In this document: one piece after another, positions 42,029 through 51,093 of the stretch
Layout: the number at the start of each line of letters is the position of its first letter
Numbering within the stretch: position 1 is the stretch's first letter
Assembly (NCBI GenBank): GCA_029248185.1
Contig: JAQWJV010000011.1
Span: 1 to 64,000, forward strand
Direction: 5' to 3'
DNA length: 64,000 nucleotides
Origin: Flavobacteriaceae bacterium
Lineage (GTDB): Bacteria; Bacteroidota; Bacteroidia; Flavobacteriales; Flavobacteriaceae
Position numbers and translations under genes: made by a program
The notes under the pieces: model-generated
Databases searched by the model: none
What the model saw: only the letters and a program-made list of their open reading frames with translations
What the model was told of the DNA's origin: nothing

Positions 42029-43285
42029 ATGGCACAAAAAAAAGTCATTATTATTGGAGGGGGTATTTTAGGACTTTCAACCGCCTATTATCTCAAAGAA
42101 GAAGGGCATGAGGTTCTTGTTATTGATAAAGGAGATTTGCAGGGCGGCGCTTCCAATGTCAATGCAGGTTATTTAACACCCAGTCATATTGTTCCTATGG
42201 CTGCCCCAGGAATGATATCAAAAGGAATTAGATGGATGTTTAATGCATCGAGTCCATTTTATATCAAGCCAAGATTTGATAAGGATTTAATGCGTTGGGG
42301 GCTAAAATTCATGAAATCCTGCACTCCAGCGCATGTACAACATTCGCTCAAGACGATTTTAGACATCAATTTATTGAGTAAGCAACTTTATTTGGAAATG
42401 CAACAATTGAAAGGTTTTGATTTTCATTTAGAGTCCAAAGGACTGCTGATGGCTTACCAATCCACCCATGCTGAAAAAGAGGAGGCTGAGGTGGTAGCAT
42501 GGGCAAGAGGTCTGGGTTTGTCTATAAAACAACTTGACAAGAAGGAGGTATTGGCACTTCAGCCAGCGGCACCTATGGATATTGTCGGTGCTTATTGGTA
42601 TCAAAGTGATGCCCACAGTACTCCAGAAATTTTTATGCAGCATTTGAAAACAAACCTCGAAAAGAAAGGCGTCCGTTTTGTGCTCGAAACAAAAGTTCAA
42701 AGCTTTCAAAAAACAAGAGATAAAATTAACTCTGTTGTCACGGATAAAGAGGTTTTTAATGCCGATGAGTTTGTCGTTGCGTCAGGTGCTTGGTCTGAAG
42801 ATCTTTTAAAATCATTAGGAATTAAACTTTCTGTACAGGCAGGTAAAGGATATCGTCTTGATGTACATTCAAAAACGGGAATAAATATACCTGCCATTTT
42901 ACTGGAATCTAAAGTAGCGGTCACCCCGATGCAGGGTTTTACTCGATTTGCAGGAACAATGGAAATTTCGGGGATCAACAATAAGATTATGCCCAAACGA
43001 GTGGCGTCGATAGCAAAAGCAGCTTCGACTTATTATCCTAAAGTTGAGGTTTCTCAAAAGGCAATCGATACTGTGCAATGTGGATTACGACCTTTATCTC
43101 CAGATGGCTTGCCTTTTATTGGGCGTCATTCTGCCGTTTCAAATTTAGTTTTGGCTACGGGTCACTCCATGATGGGGTGGAGTTTAGGGCCAGCTACTGG
43201 AAAATTAGTGTCAGAATTAATTTCGGAACAAACAACCTCACTTTCTTTAGATCCTTTTGCCCCGGAAAGAAGGTATGGTTCTTAA
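42029..43285 (+). CDS. D-amino acid oxidase/dehydrogenase, probable D-hydroxyproline dehydrogenase
   Basis: The 418-residue FAD enzyme has GGGILGLS (10-17) at its N-terminus and a DAO-type substrate domain, ending with CGLRPLSPDGLPFIG and TGHSMMGWSLGPATG. It resembles DadA, but its place in the operon points to cis-4-hydroxy-D-proline oxidation to 1-pyrroline-4-hydroxy-2-carboxylate. It overlaps the convergent outer-membrane gene by 4 bases and ends the operon. Confidence 0.88.
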   Translation: MAQKKVIIIGGGILGLSTAYYLKEEGHEVLVIDKGDLQGGASNVNAGYLTPSHIVPMAAPGMISKGIRWMFNASSPFYIKPRFDKDLMRWGLKFMKSCTPAHVQHSLKTILDINLLSKQLYLEMQQLKGFDFHLESKGLLMAYQSTHAEKEEAEVVAWARGLGLSIKQLDKKEVLALQPAAPMDIVGAYWYQSDAHSTPEIFMQHLKTNLEKKGVRFVLETKVQSFQKTRDKINSVVTDKEVFNADEFVVASGAWSEDLLKSLGIKLSVQAGKGYRLDVHSKTGINIPAILLESKVAVTPMQGFTRFAGTMEISGINNKIMPKRVASIAKAASTYYPKVEVSQKAIDTVQCGLRPLSPDGLPFIGRHSAVSNLVLATGHSMMGWSLGPATGKLVSELISEQTTSLSLDPFAPERRYGS

Positions 43286-44133
43286 AAAATCAAAAATACG
43301 CCACCAGAAAAACTAGTAGCTTTATAAATCACTTTTCCAAATAGTGGAGTAGCTGTTCCAAGAGCCATTCCCCATTTTTCTCCGATACTCCAGGCCAATT
43401 CTCCCCCCAGGGTAAAACTTTCTATATTATTGGCAAAAATAGCACCGTTGGCATTTGAGGCATCCAAAGTACCGTTGTATAGAGGTTTTATCCAATGCAA
43501 TCGGCTAAGGATTAAAAGGTTTGAATTAAAAAGTTGGGTTCCTGTTTCTCCAAACCAATGGAATTCATCTGAAAACCCCTGAGTACGATTGTTATAGCCT
43601 AGGTAGGATTTTAAATAAAAGCTTTGATTGTTGATGCGATAACTTTTACCCAGATTTATTTGTAACAATTGATTGAATTCACCATCTCCCGTTTGGTAAC
43701 TCCCATCGCTACCCGCTGTACTTTCTCCAGAGGGAATGCCCAATATAAGTGAGCCCGAAAGCTTCCAGTTTTTAAGTTGACCCCACCCATATTCTAACCC
43801 CAGATTAAAATCACCTAGACCATTATATTCTTGTCTTGGTTCGTAGACTTTTCCTGTGGTTTTGGGAACTTGGGCATACTGGTAGTTTTTTACAAAAAAT
43901 GGAAGGTAAGCGATTATGTTGATTTTTTTACCAATCCCTATTTCACCATAAATGCTATTGATAAAAAGACCTCGAGTAGAATTGGGATCTGTGAGTCCCT
44001 GATCAGTAAAATGTTTATTTGCTAAAAGCGACCAGCCTCCAAGTTTTAGATATCCAGTTCCTTTTTCTTTTATCCATTGACCATGAACTAAAAAACTTGA
44101 GCAAATTAAAAGAAGTGTGAGTAGGTTTTTCAT
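43282..44133 (-). CDS. Outer-membrane beta-barrel protein
   Basis: The 283-residue protein has a signal peptide (LLTLLLICSSFLVHGQ) and a mature part of about 10-12 amphipathic strands, with repeated aromatic-ended patterns and a C-terminus ending in F (GGVFLIF). It resembles Bacteroidota proteins of the protochlamydia/transporter-like barrel type. Its start touches the stop of the DM13 lipoprotein upstream (position 44133), so the two are coupled. Confidence 0.78.
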   Translation of the reverse strand: MKNLLTLLLICSSFLVHGQWIKEKGTGYLKLGGWSLLANKHFTDQGLTDPNSTRGLFINSIYGEIGIGKKINIIAYLPFFVKNYQYAQVPKTTGKVYEPRQEYNGLGDFNLGLEYGWGQLKNWKLSGSLILGIPSGESTAGSDGSYQTGDGEFNQLLQINLGKSYRINNQSFYLKSYLGYNNRTQGFSDEFHWFGETGTQLFNSNLLILSRLHWIKPLYNGTLDASNANGAIFANNIESFTLGGELAWSIGEKWGMALGTATPLFGKVIYKATSFSGGVFLIF

Positions 44134-45158
44134 TAATCATAAATTTTTGCTTCACCTACTTTTACATTAAAGGGTTTACACCAATAGAGAATGTACTTGT
44201 AATCCATTAATTCAATGGAATTGGGAAGGTTGTAGGAATGGGCTCCATTAAAGACGGTTACAGCTCCAATTCCATAAGCCCCTGCAGTGGTGTTTGCGTT
44301 GTTAGATAGGTAGATATAAAGTCCTGGTAGCGCCGTTGAGGCTTTATAATTTTCGTCAAGAGAGAGGACTAGTCCGTCATTTCCACTGGACAAAGTAAAA
44401 CTCCCTTCAAGTGTGTAGCTACTTTTAGAAACGACCTCTCCTGAAAATGAAGTAACCATCTCCACTGCAGGTGCAATTATATTGATAACGCTTTGGGCGC
44501 TAATGAGGGTGTTGGATACCTGCACTGAAACAGTAAGGGTTACGGTACCCGCTGCGATGGCTTGAAGAGTTCCCGTTTCATCAACCTGAAGTAGTGATTC
44601 GTTTGAACTGGTCCAATTGCTATTTGGAACATCTGCTGGATTTCCCATTGCGTCTTGAAAGGCCAATTCTAATTGATAATTCGTTTCTGCAGTAATTTGA
44701 GTTATAGCATTCGTAATCGTTATGGTGGGAGTTTGTGTGTTAGATCCAGAAATTAATTCCTCCTCCGATGGTTCTTCCATAGGTTCTTCAGGTGTAACTA
44801 AAACTACATTACTTTGAATTGTGATATTAATTTCATCTTGTAAAACAGAGCCTTCTGAAGAAGTTGTTCTAACAATAATTTGAACTGTTCCTACCCTAAG
44901 GGGAGTTGCATTTCCATTAGAATCAATGGTTAAAATTTCTGAATTAGAGCTTTCCCATTCGAATTGAGAATTTGGTATAAATTCTCCTATATTATTAAAG
45001 TAGCTTGCTTCAAAAGAATAAGAGTCACCTAAAGTAATCTCAGAATAAGGAGTGGTTATTCTTAGGACAGGGGGTACATAGTCATCAATAAGATCCACGC
45101 CTGTACAAGATATAAATAGGCAAATAAAAAAAAGCGAAAGCGGCTTATGATATTGCAT
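44133..45158 (-). CDS. Lipoprotein with Big2 Ig-like domains and C-terminal DM13 domain
   Basis: The 341-residue protein has a lipobox ending at C18 (CLFISC). Two Big2-type Ig-like domains follow: about 30-115 (WESSNSEILTID) and about 145-228 (WTSSNESLLQVD). Between them is an acidic linker rich in Pro and Glu. The last 105 residues match the DM13 domain: GSFTLSSGNDGLVLSLDENYK, LPGLYIYLS, AHSYNLPN and the conserved cysteine in ILYWCKPFNVKVGEA. DM13 domains have been proposed to do redox chemistry at cell surfaces. The downstream barrel gene abuts it. Confidence 0.88.
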   Translation of the reverse strand: MQYHKPLSLFFICLFISCTGVDLIDDYVPPVLRITTPYSEITLGDSYSFEASYFNNIGEFIPNSQFEWESSNSEILTIDSNGNATPLRVGTVQIIVRTTSSEGSVLQDEINITIQSNVVLVTPEEPMEEPSEEELISGSNTQTPTITITNAITQITAETNYQLELAFQDAMGNPADVPNSNWTSSNESLLQVDETGTLQAIAAGTVTLTVSVQVSNTLISAQSVINIIAPAVEMVTSFSGEVVSKSSYTLEGSFTLSSGNDGLVLSLDENYKASTALPGLYIYLSNNANTTAGAYGIGAVTVFNGAHSYNLPNSIELMDYKYILYWCKPFNVKVGEAKIYD

Positions 45159-45213
45159 GTTAAGAATTTGGATCTTAACAAAGTTAACTTATTTTCTTAA
45201 AAATTTAAGCGGT

Positions 45214-46185
45214 TCACAATAGTTTAACAGCTTCTTCAGCGAAATAGGAGGCAATGAGTGTAGCGCCTGCTCTTTTAAAACTAAATAATTGTTCCATCAT
45301 AGCCGCATCGTGATCTAGCCATCCTTTTTCCGCAGCAGCTTTTAGCATTGCATATTCTCCACTGACTTGATAGGCTGCAATGGGTACGGATACAGATTCT
45401 CTTAGGTCACGGATAATATCTAAATAAGCTAAGCCGGGTTTTACCATGACAATATCAGCGCCCTCTTCAATATCTCTTTGGGTTTCTATGATGGCTTCGT
45501 TACGGTTCGTAAAGTCCATTTGATAGGTTTTTTTATCGCCAAAGCCAGGTGTAGAATCTAAAGCATCTCGAAAAGGACCATAAAATGAAGAAGCATATTT
45601 AGCACTATAACTCATGATGATTGTATCATGGAAATGCTCTTGTTCCAGAGATTTTCGTATGCTTAATACCCGTCCATCCATCATGTCACTAGGGGCAATT
45701 ACATCGGCTCCAGCTTGGGCATGAGACAGTGCCATAGAGGCTAGAACTTCAACGGTAGCATCATTGATTATTTTGCCTTCTTTGACAATTCCATCATGCC
45801 CAAAAGAAGAATAAGGATCAAGAGCAACATCCGTCATAACCACCATTTCAGGCACAGCATTTTTTACCGCTTGTATGGATCTTTGCATCAGTCCATTTGG
45901 ATTTAATGCCTCGCTACCTTGGTTGTCTTTTAAATGATCGGGCACTTTTACAAAAAGCAAAACAGCTTTCAAGCCAGACTGCCAAAGCGATTTTACTTTT
46001 TCAGCAATAAAGTCGGTGGACCATCGGTAGTAACCAGGCATGGAGGCGATGGGTTCCTTTTTTTGTGTCCCTTCGATCACAAACAAGGGAACAATAAAGT
46101 CGCTAGGACTCAGGTGGTGTTCTTGAACTAATGCTCTGAGGGTTGCAGAACTTCGAAGTCTTCTATTGCGCTGAATGGGATACAT
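45214..46185 (-). CDS. hemB: Delta-aminolevulinic acid dehydratase (porphobilinogen synthase)
   Basis: The 323-residue enzyme condenses two 5-aminolevulinate molecules to porphobilinogen. The Schiff-base lysines K196 (YSAKYAS) and K249 (MVKPGLAYLD) are in place. The zinc-binding cysteines of animal and yeast enzymes are absent: the site reads DVALDPYSSFGHDG (119-132), with Asp and Ala where Cys occurs, which predicts a Mg-dependent enzyme. It is last in the minus-strand haem cluster, after the antiporter. Confidence 0.96.
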   Translation of the reverse strand: MYPIQRNRRLRSSATLRALVQEHHLSPSDFIVPLFVIEGTQKKEPIASMPGYYRWSTDFIAEKVKSLWQSGLKAVLLFVKVPDHLKDNQGSEALNPNGLMQRSIQAVKNAVPEMVVMTDVALDPYSSFGHDGIVKEGKIINDATVEVLASMALSHAQAGADVIAPSDMMDGRVLSIRKSLEQEHFHDTIIMSYSAKYASSFYGPFRDALDSTPGFGDKKTYQMDFTNRNEAIIETQRDIEEGADIVMVKPGLAYLDIIRDLRESVSVPIAAYQVSGEYAMLKAAAEKGWLDHDAAMMEQLFSFKRAGATLIASYFAEEAVKLL

Positions 46186-46196
46186 AATTCTTTGTT

Positions 46197-47531
46197 TTAA
46201 GGATTATCAGTTTCGTTTTCTCCTTGATTATTGTTATCAAATTCGGAGTGGTTTTCAGGAGAGAAATGGACTTCAACAGAATCGTTTTCATGTTCATTTT
46301 CTATTTCCTCATCTGGAAGTATGGTTGCATCACGCGTCCTTTTCTTTAGGGTTCCTAAAAGCATGATAAACATCGAGCTTAAAATGACGATCAAAAGAAC
46401 CCGCTCATCAATCGGACTTGTTTCTGTATTGATAAAGGTAATCTCTTTGAGTTGGATAAAAAGAAGGATGCTTATCAATCCCCGTGGTGACATGTAAACC
46501 AATGAGCTGGGTTTTAGTTTAAAGGTAGTTGCAGACAAATAAACATACCGTAAAATAAGCATAACCAGAAAAATAATTAAACCGTAGATTATTGGAGAGA
46601 AGCTATCAAAATCTAAAATTTGTATCGAAAAGCCGAAAAATAAGAAAAAGAAAGTGCGAACAATAAAGGTGGATTCTGCGGTGAGTATATGAAATTCATG
46701 AAACCCTTTTTCCGTTTGTTCAATGTCTAAATATTTTAATAAAAATTGCGGCAGTAGACTTTTAACATTACTCAAGAAAATTCCAAAGATAAAGATGGTC
46801 ACCAGTGCTGGGAGATGAAATAGTTTTCCAAAAGCATACACCAAAATAAGTAAAGCTAAAATTAAAAAGAACTTTACATGATGATCAATTTGCTGTAAAA
46901 GCCGAAAAAGCACATAGGTGATGGCAAGTGAGATCACAATAACCCCCAAGATTTGAAATCCTAATGAAACTAGAGGGCTTGCTCCAATTAGTGGTTGATT
47001 GGATTCAAATTGACGAATGGCGTAATTGAAAATCATAATTCCCAAAATATCTGAAAATGTGGATTCATAAATTACAAACTCACGTTCTTTGCTTAACAGA
47101 CTTGCAGCTGAAGGGATAGCAACTGCACTGCTGATTATGGATAACGGAATGGCGTATAAAATAGCTTCGTTCGTTTCCATTTGAAAAAGGAAATTAAAGA
47201 TCCATTTTAAGGCCCAAATATTTGCAACAAGAATAAAAAGGGCTGCTAAGAAACCTTTCAAAATTAAAGGGAGTTTTTCTCTGCTGATTTCTAACTCTAC
47301 GGCTCCCTCAAGGACAATCAGAATTAATCCAATCGTACCTAAAACAGGGATTAAATTGTCTATAAAATCAAATTCATTATAGCCGTAGGCATTGGCTGTG
47401 GCTCTGACAATAATCCCGGTAATCATGAGAAGAATCACAGCAGGAAATTTTGTTCTTCGAGCAAAAGCATCAAACAAGTATGAAAATATGATGAGTAGGG
47501 GAAGCACAAATAAGATGGAAAGGGTATTCAT
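46197..47531 (-). CDS. Cation:proton antiporter, CPA family (NhaP-like)
   Basis: The 444-residue membrane protein has about 12 helices, with the typical ILIVLEGAVELE, SILLFIQLKE and a discontinuous-helix region SSAVAIPSAASLLS. A hydrophilic acidic tail of about 55 residues, ending NNQGENETDNP, follows. It exchanges Na+ or K+ for protons. It lies between hemF and hemB on the same strand, with short spacing to hemB. Confidence 0.87.
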   Translation of the reverse strand: MNTLSILFVLPLLIIFSYLFDAFARRTKFPAVILLMITGIIVRATANAYGYNEFDFIDNLIPVLGTIGLILIVLEGAVELEISREKLPLILKGFLAALFILVANIWALKWIFNFLFQMETNEAILYAIPLSIISSAVAIPSAASLLSKEREFVIYESTFSDILGIMIFNYAIRQFESNQPLIGASPLVSLGFQILGVIVISLAITYVLFRLLQQIDHHVKFFLILALLILVYAFGKLFHLPALVTIFIFGIFLSNVKSLLPQFLLKYLDIEQTEKGFHEFHILTAESTFIVRTFFFLFFGFSIQILDFDSFSPIIYGLIIFLVMLILRYVYLSATTFKLKPSSLVYMSPRGLISILLFIQLKEITFINTETSPIDERVLLIVILSSMFIMLLGTLKKRTRDATILPDEEIENEHENDSVEVHFSPENHSEFDNNNQGENETDNP

Positions 47532-47588
47532 GAGATTGGCTTTTTTGAGGCTTTAAGATACAAAATGTTAAAAGATCCCCTCATATAT

Positions 47589-48491
47589 TTACACCCAAGC
47601 TTTGGGTTTTTTTAAAACATCGATTAATTTAGATTCCTCACTCCCTTCTTCAGGCTGATGATTATAGTGCCATTGAACTGAGGGTGGAAGACTCATTAAA
47701 ATACTTTCTATACGACCGTTGGTTTTTAAACCAAAGAGTGTTCCTTTATCGTGAATTAAATTAAACTCAACATAACGACCTCTTCTAATTTCTTGCCAAG
47801 TCCGCTGTTCGGGAGTGTATTTCATGGACTTCCGTTTTTCTAAAATAGGAATGTAAGCCTCAATAAAGGAGTTCCCTACTTCGGTTGTGAAGTCAAATCG
47901 ATCTTGAATGCTATATTCTTCATTCGCTTTTAGATAATCAAAAAACAATCCGCCAATCCCTCTGGCTTCTTCTCGATGTGCATTGTGAAAATAAGCATCA
48001 CATTTGTCTTTAAATTCTTGATAAAAATTTGGATGATGCTTATCACAGGCCTTTTTGCATAGTAAATGAAAGTGTTGTGCATCTTCTTCAAAAAGATAGT
48101 ATGGAGTTAGGTCTAGGCCTCCACCAAACCATTGATCAATGCAATTTCCTGAAGCGTCATACATTTCAAAATAACGCCAATTTGCATGAACAGTGGGAGC
48201 CATCGGGTTTTTTGGGTGAATGACTAAACTCAAACCACAGGCGAAAAAATCTACTTTTTCTACCTTAAAATAAGCTTGCATGCTTTCCGGTAAGGGACCA
48301 TGAACAGCCGAAATATTGACTCCTCCTTTTTCGATTATAGCACCATTTTCTATCACACGGCTGTGTCCACCACCGCCCTCTTTTCTTTTCCAGGAATCTT
48401 CTCTAAACGTAGCTGAACCATCTACTTTTTCAAGTGCTTCTGTAATCTGATTTTGTAGTGTTTGAATATATTGGTAAAACAGGTCTTTCAT
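47589..48491 (-). CDS. hemF: Coproporphyrinogen III oxidase, aerobic
   Basis: The 300-residue enzyme needs oxygen to convert coproporphyrinogen III to protoporphyrinogen IX. Conserved blocks are GGGGHSRV, VIHPKNPMAPTVHANWRYFE, WFGGGLDLTPYY, and GRYVEFNLIHDKGT, all characteristic of HemF. It starts 9 bases after the hemE stop. Oxygen dependence indicates aerobic life. Confidence 0.97.
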   Translation of the reverse strand: MKDLFYQYIQTLQNQITEALEKVDGSATFREDSWKRKEGGGGHSRVIENGAIIEKGGVNISAVHGPLPESMQAYFKVEKVDFFACGLSLVIHPKNPMAPTVHANWRYFEMYDASGNCIDQWFGGGLDLTPYYLFEEDAQHFHLLCKKACDKHHPNFYQEFKDKCDAYFHNAHREEARGIGGLFFDYLKANEEYSIQDRFDFTTEVGNSFIEAYIPILEKRKSMKYTPEQRTWQEIRRGRYVEFNLIHDKGTLFGLKTNGRIESILMSLPPSVQWHYNHQPEEGSEESKLIDVLKKPKAWV

Positions 48492-48500
48492 TTGGATGGT

Positions 48501-49526
48501 TTAGGGGTTGTATTCTTTAACTGCATCCACGAATGCTTTTGCATGGTCTACTGGAATATTGGGGAGAATACCATGGCCTAAATTGACAATGTATTTATCT
48601 TTTCCAAAGTCAGTGATCATTTTATGAACTCCTGCTTTAATTTCAGGAATTGGAGAAAGAAGTCGAGAAGGGTCAAAATTTCCTTGCAAGGTAATTTGAC
48701 CTCCGGAAAGATACCTTGCGTTTCGGGCGGTACAGGTCCAATCTACCCCCAGGGCTGAAGCACCCGAGCGACCCATTTCGTGTAATGCAAACCAACACCC
48801 TTTACCAAATACAATAACAGGAATTTCTTCTTTAAGGGCATCAATGATTTGTTGAATATAAGGCCATGAAAAAATAGTGTAATCCTCTGGAGAAAGAAGT
48901 CCCCCCCAAGAATCAAATACCTGAACAGCATGCACTCCTGCTTTCACTTTTTCTTTTAAGTAGGCAATGGTTGTATCGGTAATTTTTTGAAGCAAGGTAT
49001 GTGCAGCTTCGGGTTGACTAAAGCAAAACCCTTTGGCAATATCAAAATTTTTAGATCCTTGACCTTGCACAGCATAACATAAAAGTGTCCAAGGTGAACC
49101 TGCAAATCCAATTAAGGGTACGCGTTCATTCAGTGCTTGCTGTGTCATTTTTACCGCATCTAATACGTATCCTAAGTGTTCGTGAATGTCAGGAACAATG
49201 ACTTGTGAAACCTGTTCAGAAGATCGAATGGGATTCGGAATCCAGGGTCCAATACCATCTTTCATTTCAACAGGAATTTGCATGGCTTGAAGTACCACAA
49301 GGATGTCACTAAAAAGAATAGCGGCATCGGGGCCTACTTGGTCTATCGGCATGACCGTAATCTCTGTGGCTAATTCTGGTGTTTGACAGCGGGTAAAGAA
49401 ATCATATTTTGCTTTTAATTTCATAAAATCTGGGAGGTAACGTCCCGCTTGTCGCATCATCCATACTGGGGGTCGGTTTACTGTTTCTCCTTTTAGTGCT
49501 TTTAAGAAAAGATCATTTTTGAGCAT
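48501..49526 (-). CDS. hemE: Uroporphyrinogen decarboxylase
   Basis: From the ATG at 49526 the protein has 341 residues and begins [14 protein letters not shown], which matches flavobacterial HemE. The signature [15 protein letters not shown] lies at about 20-35. [16 protein letters not shown] and [13 protein letters not shown] complete the identification. An ATG six bases upstream is possible. The 5' end overlaps hemD, so translation is coupled. Confidence 0.96.
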   Translation of the reverse strand: MLKNDLFLKALKGETVNRPPVWMMRQAGRYLPDFMKLKAKYDFFTRCQTPELATEITVMPIDQVGPDAAILFSDILVVLQAMQIPVEMKDGIGPWIPNPIRSSEQVSQVIVPDIHEHLGYVLDAVKMTQQALNERVPLIGFAGSPWTLLCYAVQGQGSKNFDIAKGFCFSQPEAAHTLLQKITDTTIAYLKEKVKAGVHAVQVFDSWGGLLSPEDYTIFSWPYIQQIIDALKEEIPVIVFGKGCWFALHEMGRSGASALGVDWTCTARNARYLSGGQITLQGNFDPSRLLSPIPEIKAGVHKMITDFGKDKYIVNLGHGILPNIPVDHAKAFVDAVKEYNP

Positions 49527-50190
49527 AGTCATGAGTGTAATAGTGGTGAATACTTAATAGTAGCTGATTTTCGTTTGGTGATTTAGCTACCGAGTAGTTT
49601 TTGGTAAATTTGGATAAACTTGCTGCAGTGGTATTGCCAATGCAAAATCCATGCATTCCAGCTTTCCAAGTATTTGATTTAAAATAACTTTTTACCGCAG
49701 AGGGACTAAAAAAAAGAACCCCATCAAATCTTGATTCGATTGCTTTTGGGGTGTAAAGCGTATCATAGATTTCATGTAAAATCAAAGGAGTTTCATTTTG
49801 AGCCAATACCTTCTCAATTTCTGGTCTTCTTTGCTTTCCGCAGAAAAATGAAAAAGATTCATTTATATGGTTTTTTGATATAAAATGAGCTAAAAATGAA
49901 GCATTTTGGCTCATTTTTACCACTTTATGACCTTCTTTCTCTAAAATCAATTTCGTTTTTTCTCCTACACAGAAATAGTTTTTACCCTCTAATTTAGGGC
50001 TTATATTAGGTTCATTTAGTGCCAATCGAACTGCATTTTGACTGGTAAAAATGATATTATTATGGATCTTGTTTATTTTAGATGGAATAGGTTTGATTTG
50101 GATAAAAGGAAACTCAACTAATGAAAATCCCCGATGAATTAATCGATCTTTAAAATTTGCTGACAGGAGTTTTGTAGAAAGTAAGCGCAT
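49513..50190 (-). CDS. hemD: Uroporphyrinogen-III synthase
   Basis: The 225-residue protein has low overall conservation, as is normal for HemD. It shows the two-lobed alpha/beta pattern with [29 protein letters not shown] and [13 protein letters not shown] ... [14 protein letters not shown]. The position between hemC and hemE supports the call. The start overlaps the hemC stop by one base. Confidence 0.88.
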   Translation of the reverse strand: MRLLSTKLLSANFKDRLIHRGFSLVEFPFIQIKPIPSKINKIHNNIIFTSQNAVRLALNEPNISPKLEGKNYFCVGEKTKLILEKEGHKVVKMSQNASFLAHFISKNHINESFSFFCGKQRRPEIEKVLAQNETPLILHEIYDTLYTPKAIESRFDGVLFFSPSAVKSYFKSNTWKAGMHGFCIGNTTAASLSKFTKNYSVAKSPNENQLLLSIHHYYTHDYAQK

Positions 50191-51092
50191 TAGAGTTGGG
50201 ATTTAATTTGTTGCATCAGTTCTTTCCCTCCTTTACTTAAAATTTCCTGGGCTTTTTTAATTCCGAAACCTTTACTTTTATTTAAAGAAATTTGCTCTTT
50301 ATGGACCAGGGCCCTAGAGCCGTCCAAACTAAAAAGACCCCCCCAGAAGAAAAGAGTGTCCCTCTCCAAATAGGCATAGGCACCTATGGGTGCGGTACAT
50401 CCCCCTTCTAAGGTGTTCAAGAAGGTGCGTTCAATTTCAGCACAGTATGCGGTTTCAGTACAATTTATTTTTTCTAAAACAGCTCCAATTTGTTTGTTGG
50501 TTTTTAAACAGGCAATGCCCACAATTCCTTGGGCAGGTGCCGGTATCATCCAATCGAGTACTTCGTGATGATTGTGAAGTAAATTCAATCGTTCCAATCC
50601 TGCTTGAGCAAAGACAGCACCAGACCAATCCGAATGATTTAATTTTTCAAGTCGTTTTTGTACGTTGCCTCTGAGATTTTCAACTTGATGTTTTGGATAT
50701 TTCCTCAACCATTGTGCTTTTCTTCTTAAACTTCCTGTGCCAATAGAGGATTGGGATTTCCAACTTTTAAATGCAGTATTATATACCATTGCGTCCCAGG
50801 GGTTCCCCCTTGAAAGAACAGCTTTTATCTCAATTTCCTCAGCTAAAAGGGTGGGGACATCTTTTAAGCTATGAACCGCAACATCAATTTTATTATTCAG
50901 CAATGCGGTGTCTAAACTTTTTGTAAAGATTCCTTGGATACCCATTGTGTATAAAGGCTGTGTAAGGTCTAGATCTCCATTACTTTCAATGAGAACCAAT
51001 TCAGCAGGATGCCCCTGGGATTGCAATGCGGTTTTTACTTGCTTGGCTTGCCATAAGGCTAATTCGCTTTTTCGAGTACCGATGCGTATCAT
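50190..51092 (-). CDS. hemC: Hydroxymethylbilane synthase (porphobilinogen deaminase)
   Basis: The 300-residue enzyme polymerises four porphobilinogens. Catalytic D78 lies in HSLKDVP, arginines for substrate binding in GTGSLRRKAQ, and the dipyrromethane cofactor attaches to C232 (GGCTAPIGAYA). It is followed by hemD with a one-base overlap and preceded by hemA. Confidence 0.97.
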   Translation of the reverse strand: MIRIGTRKSELALWQAKQVKTALQSQGHPAELVLIESNGDLDLTQPLYTMGIQGIFTKSLDTALLNNKIDVAVHSLKDVPTLLAEEIEIKAVLSRGNPWDAMVYNTAFKSWKSQSSIGTGSLRRKAQWLRKYPKHQVENLRGNVQKRLEKLNHSDWSGAVFAQAGLERLNLLHNHHEVLDWMIPAPAQGIVGIACLKTNKQIGAVLEKINCTETAYCAEIERTFLNTLEGGCTAPIGAYAYLERDTLFFWGGLFSLDGSRALVHKEQISLNKSKGFGIKKAQEILSKGGKELMQQIKSQL

Positions 51093-51093
51093 C

